IMG/VR virus record: IMGVR_UViG_3300023180_000191
Span: 1-34,961 of that record
Strand: one strand, 5' to 3'
DNA: 34,961 nt
Source of the DNA: a virus
Part shown: piece by piece, positions 24,083 through 32,200 of the stretch
Layout of the letters: the number at the start of each line of letters is the position of its first letter
Numbering within the stretch: the stretch's first letter is position 1
Made by a program: the position numbers and the translations under genes
Notes under the pieces: model-generated
Databases searched by the model: none
What the model was told of the DNA's origin: nothing
The model's input: only the letters and a program-made list of their open reading frames with translations

Positions 24083-24556
24083 ATGAATAATAATGAGATA
24101 GCAATTAGATTCAGAGAGCAAGTGCTTGATCTAGAAGCTAATTTAAAATCCGTGGCTGACGGTGTAAACATCGTAGCCGGAACCAAAGACAAACCAATAG
24201 TAAACGACAGTGAACTTATACCGATAGAACATTACTTTATGGATGGCGTATATATACGTAAGATGACTATGAAGGAAGGTGTCGCGGTTGTAGGAGCTAT
24301 ACACAAGCATTTGCATATGTGCTTTTTGACAGAAGGACATGTTACTGTAGCTAATGAAGAGGAAGTTGTCGATTACATAGCGCCGTGTATTATCATATCT
24401 ACACCAGGTATAAAAAGAGTTTTGCTGGCTAACGAGGATTCTGTGTGGTATAATATACATCAAAATCCGACTAATACGCAGGACGTCGACAAAATAGAAA
24501 GAAATACGGTGGCTATAAGCTACGAAGAATATGAAAACTATATTAAAAATAAATAA
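24083..24556 (+). CDS. Cupin-fold protein
   Basis: A 157-residue protein with the cupin metal-site pattern HKHLHMCFLTEGHVTV: His74, His76 and His78 with Glu84 in the first conserved motif, and PGIKRVLL plus WYNIHQ (His126) in the second. A cupin usually holds one divalent metal. Related cupins are known in tailed phages near tail genes; their reaction is not established. The frame starts 41 bases after the previous stop, and its stop immediately abuts the next gene. It may modify a carbohydrate or simply use the fold structurally; both are inference. Confidence 0.8.
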   Translation: MNNNEIAIRFREQVLDLEANLKSVADGVNIVAGTKDKPIVNDSELIPIEHYFMDGVYIRKMTMKEGVAVVGAIHKHLHMCFLTEGHVTVANEEEVVDYIAPCIIISTPGIKRVLLANEDSVWYNIHQNPTNTQDVDKIERNTVAISYEEYENYIKNK

Positions 24557-25195
24557 ATGTCATTTGTACTAGCAGGAATAGCAATAGCAGGGGCTACCTT
24601 AGCGGTAGCTGGAGGCACAACTTCAGCTATCATGGCTGGAAAGGCCAAAAAAGAAGCCGCGGCAAAAGCACAAGACGAAAAAGTTAGGATGGATCAATTA
24701 AAAGCACAATATGCTTCACTTGACACGTCTAATCCTTTCCTTAACCAAGAAAACAAGTTCGAAGACTTGACTGTTAACCAGCAACAAGCACAATTCCAAG
24801 CGCAGCAGTTTCAACAGTCACAAGCCAACATACTTGATTCCCTTAGAGGGGCAGCGGGTGGAAGTGGCATAGCTGCATTAGCGCAACAATTAGCTCAGCA
24901 AGGGGATATAGCTAGCCAAAGAGCTTCAGCGACTATAGGTCAGCAAGAAGCTGCGAATCAACGCATGGCGGCACAAGAGGCCGCTAGATTACAGACTGCC
25001 GAAAGACAAGGTGAACTTATATCTAGAAATTTAGAACGAGATCAAGTGGGCACGTTATTAGGTATGAGTCAAAATACCTACGCGGCATACGCTCAAGCCG
25101 AGACCGCCGCGCAACAAGCTCAAATAGATGCTATTTCAGGCATAGGTAGCAACGTTGCTAGTGTTGGTAGTTCTTATATAAACAGTCAAGGTTAA
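24557..25195 (+). CDS. Internal virion protein candidate (Q/A-rich, membrane-active)
   Basis: A 212-residue protein. Residues 1-28 are a hydrophobic, Ala/Gly-rich helix (GIAIAGATLAVAGGTTSAIM), then a charged linker and a long Gln/Ala-rich helical region (FEDLTVNQQQAQFQAQQFQ, GSGIAALAQQLAQQG, ATIGQQEAANQRM). The 'NPF-NQENKFEDLTVNQQQA' and 'GAAG-SGIAALAQ' motifs recur in proteins from many tailed phages and are compatible with a T7 gp14-like ejection protein. It begins right at the cupin stop. Function from position and composition, not from a solved homologue. Confidence 0.75.
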   Translation: MSFVLAGIAIAGATLAVAGGTTSAIMAGKAKKEAAAKAQDEKVRMDQLKAQYASLDTSNPFLNQENKFEDLTVNQQQAQFQAQQFQQSQANILDSLRGAAGGSGIAALAQQLAQQGDIASQRASATIGQQEAANQRMAAQEAARLQTAERQGELISRNLERDQVGTLLGMSQNTYAAYAQAETAAQQAQIDAISGIGSNVASVGSSYINSQG

Positions 25196-25206
25196 AAATA
25201 AAAAAC

Positions 25207-26265
25207 ATGGCAGTAGACACAACACTTATTTCTGGAGCTGGTAGAGCAGCGCAAGCTGAAGTCAGTGGTTTGCTTACAAAAGCTAAAGGAGTAAGTAAAA
25301 TCACTGATGAATTAGTATCTTCCAGCATTGAAGTTTCTGGAGCTATACAGGAAAAGCGCGAAAAAGAAGAGTTAAAAAAACAAGAAGAAGCAAAACAGTA
25401 CGATGAAGCTGTTTCTGTTTTAATGGACAATCAAGGCCACTTAAGCGATGAAGCATTTAAAGTAACGTACGACCGGTTGATGGGCGAAGCTAGAGAAAAC
25501 TTTATAAACGGGGATAAATCAACTAGGGCTATAGAGTTGCGTAAACTTGAAAAGCAAGCGCAAAGTTACGAGGGCTTTGTTGACCAGCGAGAAGCTTATG
25601 CCATAAGTGCTGATGGTGGTATGATCTCCGAAGAGATGTTCGATTTAGAAGGAAATGAAGATGCTAAAGCGCTTAGAGATGCACTAATAGCTCAAGATGC
25701 TAACTTAGAGCTCGACACTAGAGATAATCAATACAAGTTGAAAGTAGGTGATAAATTCTACAACAACTCTCAAATAGAGTCGATGCTTAGGCCGTTCAAA
25801 AAGCCCGTCGAAGCTATAGAGTATATTGCCAAGCTGCAAGCTGGTTACGCTGACAGCGGAGCCAATGGCAGAACTTCTTTTAACGAAAACCAAGTTATGA
25901 CTAACGTTAGAAATACCATTATAAAAAATAATGATTCTAAAACGCTAGCGTACAATCCTATATTAGGTGGTGGCAATGGCAATAGCTTTCATCAAGATCT
26001 TATAGAAGCCCTGCAAAAGGCGACGTATCAAGAGTTTGGCATACAAGCTATCGATGATCCAACACCTGAAGACAACACCATAACAGAAGATGACGCCAAG
26101 AAGTTAGCTAAAGAATTAATCAATAGCAACAAACTTGATGACTACTTAGCGCATTATATAACAAACTCCTTTAAAAAGCAATTTAAAGATTCTAGAGAAG
26201 GAGAAGTAATAGAACCAACAGTAAATACCGACTGGGATTCCACAACAACAACAACGGGTAACTAA
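25207..26265 (+). CDS. Internal virion protein candidate (helical)
   Basis: A 352-residue, mostly helical, charged protein. The first 100 residues look like coiled coil (GAIQEKREKEELKKQEEAKQ), followed by a region with LRKLEKQAQSYEGFVDQREA and a later part with VMTNVRNTIIKNN and GNSFHQDLIEALQKATYQEF. The C-terminus is low-complexity Thr (TTTTTGN). It lies between the Q/A-rich protein and the giant protein, the place where podoviruses keep their ejected proteins. No catalytic motif was found. It starts 12 bases after the previous stop behind an A-rich leader. Confidence 0.68.
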   Translation: MAVDTTLISGAGRAAQAEVSGLLTKAKGVSKITDELVSSSIEVSGAIQEKREKEELKKQEEAKQYDEAVSVLMDNQGHLSDEAFKVTYDRLMGEARENFINGDKSTRAIELRKLEKQAQSYEGFVDQREAYAISADGGMISEEMFDLEGNEDAKALRDALIAQDANLELDTRDNQYKLKVGDKFYNNSQIESMLRPFKKPVEAIEYIAKLQAGYADSGANGRTSFNENQVMTNVRNTIIKNNDSKTLAYNPILGGGNGNSFHQDLIEALQKATYQEFGIQAIDDPTPEDNTITEDDAKKLAKELINSNKLDDYLAHYITNSFKKQFKDSREGEVIEPTVNTDWDSTTTTTGN

Positions 26266-26277
26266 CGAAACAGTAAC

Positions 26278-29200
26278 ATGGAGGTAAAAGAGTATTTAGT
26301 AAACGGTAAGAAGTACAGAGTATCTTCTGACCGAGAGCAAGATTTTTTAGCAAAATTTCCAAACGCACAATTGTTGGGAAAGACAAATGGCTCAGCGGAG
26401 AGCGCGACCGAGGAGTCGAAACCAGCGCAACAACCATCGAAAACAAAGACAGAGGCGGAAAAAATAGAGCAAGATACGGCATTGTCTTCGGAGGATGGTT
26501 CTTTGGATTATGTGACTGCGGCTCTTGAGAAGCATAGACAATATAACGCTACTGAAGAGCAGAGAGCCGAAGCAAAAGCCAGGGCTGAAGAACGCGTTGC
26601 ATATTTAGATAGTGGCAACGCTACAGATATTAAAGCTATAAAGAAAGAAGTTAGAAGTGAAGAAGAAGAAGAAGGTTTCTTTGATAGCATGTGGAAAACT
26701 CTTGAAAGAGGTTTTAGCCTTACTCCAGAGAACGTAGCTCGAGATAAAGAAGCTAAAGAAAGATTAGATGCTAATTTTAAAGAAAAAGGTAAGTTAAGTA
26801 ACGAAGTATATGATTCCTTGCTGGCTGCTCATAATGAAGGATTACCATCTGATCAGCGTATTAGACAGTATGACGACGACGGTAGGATCACTGATAAGTA
26901 CTACGACTGGTTACAAACCATCGATGACGAAACAATACAGCGGACTAAAGTTGAGAAACTCGCTGGTAAATACGAAGACGAGTATTTCGACAAGAACGTC
27001 GAGGAAGAGATGGAGGATAGAGCTGCGTGGCACGGTGCCACTAGAAGCGAGTCCCAAAAACAAGAGGAAGAACTGGCCATGAACGCTATAAGCCAGTTAG
27101 ATGAAGAGAAAGCCAAGCTTATCAAAAGACAAAACGCGCTCGTAAATGGCATGAAAGGCCTGATGCTTAAGTACGACGCGCTTGATTTGTTAAATAGCAA
27201 GTTAGAAGATCTTAATGCACGTATGGAGAAGATAGTTTCTGTGCAGTACAAAGATCAAGAGTCATATAACGCTGCTAACAAAGAGCTTGATGCGCTTAAG
27301 TCTCAATTCACGAAGTTGACTGATGAGTATTTCGCCGGAGGTGGATTACCTCCAGATCAACTTAAAAAAGAGCGCGAATCATATCTTAGGGCGTTTGGTA
27401 GGGTTCAAGACGCTATGGAGGGTTTTAACGGTAAAGAACAAGATCTTAATAAGTATTTAGATGCTATGGGTCGTAATTACGGCTGGAGTGCTAACTTGGC
27501 TATGGGTCTTGCTAGTGGTGGATTGAAGCTTGGAGCTGGATTAGTTCAAGCTTATGAAATGGTTCAGGACGTACCAGCTGACTTATTTAGCGATATGGTC
27601 CCGATGCTTCCTGACTCGCTTAAGCCATACGCATCTTCTATAGAACTCGGTTTAGGTACTCTAGGTAAAGTAGCAACTGGAGATATATACGGTTCTATAG
27701 GACAGCTCGTCACTGGTGAAGACCCAACTAGTGAACTGGTTGATCAATTGTGGGCTTGGGATGCTTCCATTAGCAATAACATGGAGAAGCCAAGTGAATT
27801 TAGTGATATTGAAAACGCTGAAGACTTTGGCGAATGGTTCGGTAATCTTGTTACAACGCAAGCTGCTAACACTGCCGTGACGTTTGGTACTGGCGGGGCT
27901 TCTTTATTTATATTGGGCGCATCTGCGGCGGGCGGTAAGTTTCATGATATAGAGGAAGAAATGCGTGCATACGCTAATCTTCCGGAAGACCACCCAATGC
28001 ATAACTTTAAGTATACTAAGGCTCAGCAGTATTCGGCTGCCATATTGTCTGGTACATTTGAAGGTTTATCAGAGAAAGTAACTCTTGGTCAAGCTAAGTT
28101 CGTCAAGGACATGATGGCGTCTAGCGTGCCAATGCAGCGCGGCTTTAAGAATTTCTTACAAAGAAATTTTTTCACTAAAAGCGGACTGTACAACAACTTT
28201 TACGACCCTATTGAAGAAGGTTTTTCTGAAAGTTTAGCTGAGCTTGGTAATAATATAACGGATAGGTTTGTTATGGGCAAAGATGTTTCTTTGCTCCAAG
28301 GCATGGATGAAAGCTTTGTTAGTGGCTTGTTCATGAGTGGTGTTGTATATAAGTCTCCGCTTATAGGCAAAAACTTAGTTAAGGCTTTCCAATCCTCTGA
28401 CGTATCCGCTGAGATTGCTAGTATAAGCGAAGAACTGCAGCGTAAGACTGGAATACTGAACACGGTAGAGCTTTCTGAGGAAAATAGAAAAGGTATTGAG
28501 GCCGATATTGAAAGTCTCGTGGCTAGACATACAACGCTGGTCAATGAGACCATGAATGGCGTTCAAAACATGGACGCCGAGACTAGAAGTGCTCTCATCA
28601 ATATAGATGTTGAGTTAGCTAGACTTAGACAGTCAAATAAAGATATAGCCGCCGATCCGTCTCTTAGTCAAGAACAAGTACGAGAGCTGCAGCAAAAGAA
28701 CTCTGATCGTATGCAAAGCTTTAAGGCCGCTAAAGATCAGATTATAGCTAAGGCCAACAAGCAGGAAAACTTAGATCAAATAGAAAGATCTACCACTAAA
28801 GCTCAAAAAGATATAGAAAAAATTACTGGAAAGCCAGTCAAGTTTTTTAGAGCAAATAATAAGAATCTACAACAACAAGTAGATGATTTTAAAAAGACAG
28901 AACTAGAGTATATAGAAAACCAGTTAGCTACAAAAAGTGAGCAGCTTAAAAGCGCTGAGGGAGCAGACGCCGCTAAGTTGCGCAGAGAAATAAATCAATT
29001 AGAAAAAGCTAAAGAAGATACTAATTCATACTCACTAGACAATATCGGCGGGGCACAAGGATTTGTATCTGACGTTACTGGTAATATCTTCATAAATACT
29101 GAGCTTTCTGCTGAAACTGGTGGTATAAACGTCGTTAACCACGAGTTAATGCACTCAGTACTTAAGAAAACGCTAGCTGATAATCCTAGAGCTGCTCTCG

Positions 29201-32200
29201 CCATGGGTAAAGCCGTAGACGATTATCTAGATAAAATGGATCTAGACCAGGTTGAAGGAGCCACTATGAAGGCTAGGTTAAAAGCTTATAAAGATTCTCC
29301 TTCTTCCGTCCGAGCAGAAGAAAAGCTTACTTTGTTTTTAGACGCTATAGCTACAGGTGATATTAAGATAAAAAGAACAGGTAACCAAAAGCTTGGTGAC
29401 GCAATGCGTAGGGTTATGCAGTCGGCTGGACTGAAGGATATTCAATTTAACAATGCCGAAGATGTATTTAACTTTATAACTGATTTCCAAGCTTCTAGAA
29501 ACAGCATATTCTTTAACAAAGGAATAGCTAAAGTAGCCCAGGAAGGTGTCAAGGTAGGTAAAGAATTATTAGCCACAGTTGACATAAACGAGCTCATATC
29601 AGCTAAAGGTGAGATAGCCCAGACCGTGATGAAGTCGTCTGCGGCCGATGTTACAGACATGGTTAATGACCTTGGCGGTGCTATGGGCTGGACGAATGAA
29701 ACTTGGAAAGAAGTTGGTGGTAACTTCGCCCTGCAGACAATGCAAGATGAAGGTATGCTTGACCGTCTCATAGCATCTAAGCTTAAAGTGCCAATGAGTC
29801 CAGCTGACACCAGAGAATTTATATCTAAAGTATATGCTGAGCTCGCTAGCCATATCAAGAACTTCAATCCAGAAATAAATGACAGCTTATTTGGTTGGAT
29901 TAATTCTCAGATAGCTAATAAGGCTGGTAACGTTTATAACAGGGAATACAAGGTTACAGAAGAATCTAGAGCTGTTGATATTGACGCAACTACTAGCGAC
30001 GGGGCAGCATTAATCCAAATTGAGGCCGATGCAGACACAGACATGGACCGCATCGACTCGATAACTCTAGGCGACATAACTCAAAAGACAGAAGAGGCAA
30101 GAGACAGATATTCTAAACTACGTAGAGACATTGGTCTTGATGAGGCCATGATGCAAACCGTTAGAAATGCTGTTATAAAAACCTTTGGAACAAAACTTCC
30201 TAGCACTGATAATAAGCAGTTTAAATCAGAGCTTGAAAAAGCTTTTAGAAGAGAGCTGAAAAAGCCTATACAAGATTTAATGGGCACTAGAGAGAATTTT
30301 GAGTTCTTTTTGGTAGACAATTTCGAAGCTATATTCGAAGCATTGCCAGTATCAACGCTTGTTCAGATGGAGCGTAATCTTGAACCATCTAAAAGAATAT
30401 TTACGGAATCAAGACGTATAACAAAACCCACTGAAGTTGATCAATTAATCAGCGAAGGTAAGTTACCTAAAGACACAAACAGACTTTCCGGACCTCAACT
30501 TCATACTAAAAAAGCTACACCAACTTCAGAGCAGGTATTAGCCTTCTTTAGAGGCAAGGACATGGATAATATCCTTGGCTACAAAATAGGTGGATCAACG
30601 CTTGGTACTCGCAAAGACAAACTTGCCATGGAAATTGGCGTTGAGCTAGCGTTTGATGCCACGGCTGAGGTTATACAAAGCCCAGAAGTTAGAGAGAGAA
30701 GGAAAGGTATACTTGAGTTACAAGGTCTTGAAATGGCTGAAAATGATTTAGCTATGGTCAGCAAGGCCATTGACAGAGACCCGAGCATAAAGTTCAGCAA
30801 GGCAGCAACCGCTTCCTTGGCGTTTAGTAGATCTATCAACTCCGAGAACTTGAGCGTTTATTTCTCTAAACTAGACGAATTGCTCGAGGCTAGCAGAAAC
30901 GGTCTGAAGTTGAACAACGTTGGAGCTGTCAAGGCTAAGTTAAAAGAAATATATGGAGATGAGTTATCTTCTAAAGAAATACTTTCTACGGCGAACAAAA
31001 TTGCTAAGTGGGCAAAAGACTATGAGGCTATAGAAGACAAATCTCAAGAGTTTGCCACCAAAGAAATAGATGTACAGAACTACGTTAAGTTTATGTCCGA
31101 ACAAGACGTTCTAGATAAAGGAATATCTGATCTTCTTGGAGATGTTTTACCAGATGGATTTAAATCTATATCGGCACTGTATGGCAATAAAGAAAGAATA
31201 AATAGAGCTAGATCCGCTGCTAGAGGATTGTTTGAAGAACTAGAGCAAAAACTTGGTAGACAAAAAGCCGTGCAACTCATGGTTATGTTGAAGGGTCAAT
31301 ATGCTTCTTCAGCAAAAATAGGGGATGGAAAATTTACCGTTAAAGATGGAGTTGTAATAGAAGGCAAGGGTAAAGTAGGGACTAACAGAGGTCAAGTGTT
31401 TGTGTCTGCCAGTGATTATTACGGCACGTTAGGTATAACAGAGGCTGAAATCAAAGTCGCTAAAGACTCTAGAAAAAACTTTGCTGAAAAATCTTCTAAT
31501 GGCATTAAAGACCAAGACTACGACGGTAGACTTGAACAAGCTAAAGAAGCTAGAGAAGCTACCCAAGCTGTGACCGAATATTATCTTAATGGAATAAAAG
31601 AAGGTTTCCTTGACTACGGTGATTTAGCCATGCTGACAAAAATGTTTGGCTCAAACATGAACTCACCGATGAAAAGAGCAGCTAACCTAGCTTACATAGC
31701 CGTTGGTGTTGAAAACATGGATATTAAAAAGGCTGGTAAAGAAATGGAGTATGAACATATGGTTCCTACTAACGCCAAGATTTATCAGATGATAGACACT
31801 TATCTTCAAGCCGGCAAACTACCAAGCGATTTCTGGGACGATTACGAAGTTGCTATTATACCGAAAACAATGGATAAGGCTCTTATTGCTAATGGCCTTA
31901 GAGATGGTAGCGTGGAAGGTCCATTTAAGCTTGGAGATGAAAACTGGAGACGGTACTATAACAAACTGATGTTTGGCGAGAATGTTGTCGCTATAAGAAA
32001 TATAAAGACTGGAGAGATTATTGGTCAAGATTTCGTCGACGCTAACAACTTGCTGCAGACTGGTAAAATTAACGAAAAAGGCTCTGCCATAATAAATCAA
32101 GTCGCTCTTAAATTTTCTAAAGCCGCTGAAGTAACTCCTCGTGGGATGTCGACTTTTGACTTTGATGAAACCCTCATTATACATGGCAAGAATTTTATTA

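Noticed and set aside
26810-27082. Plus-strand frame inside the giant gene
   Set aside because: It is in another frame of a continuous coding region, with no leader or recognisable protein.
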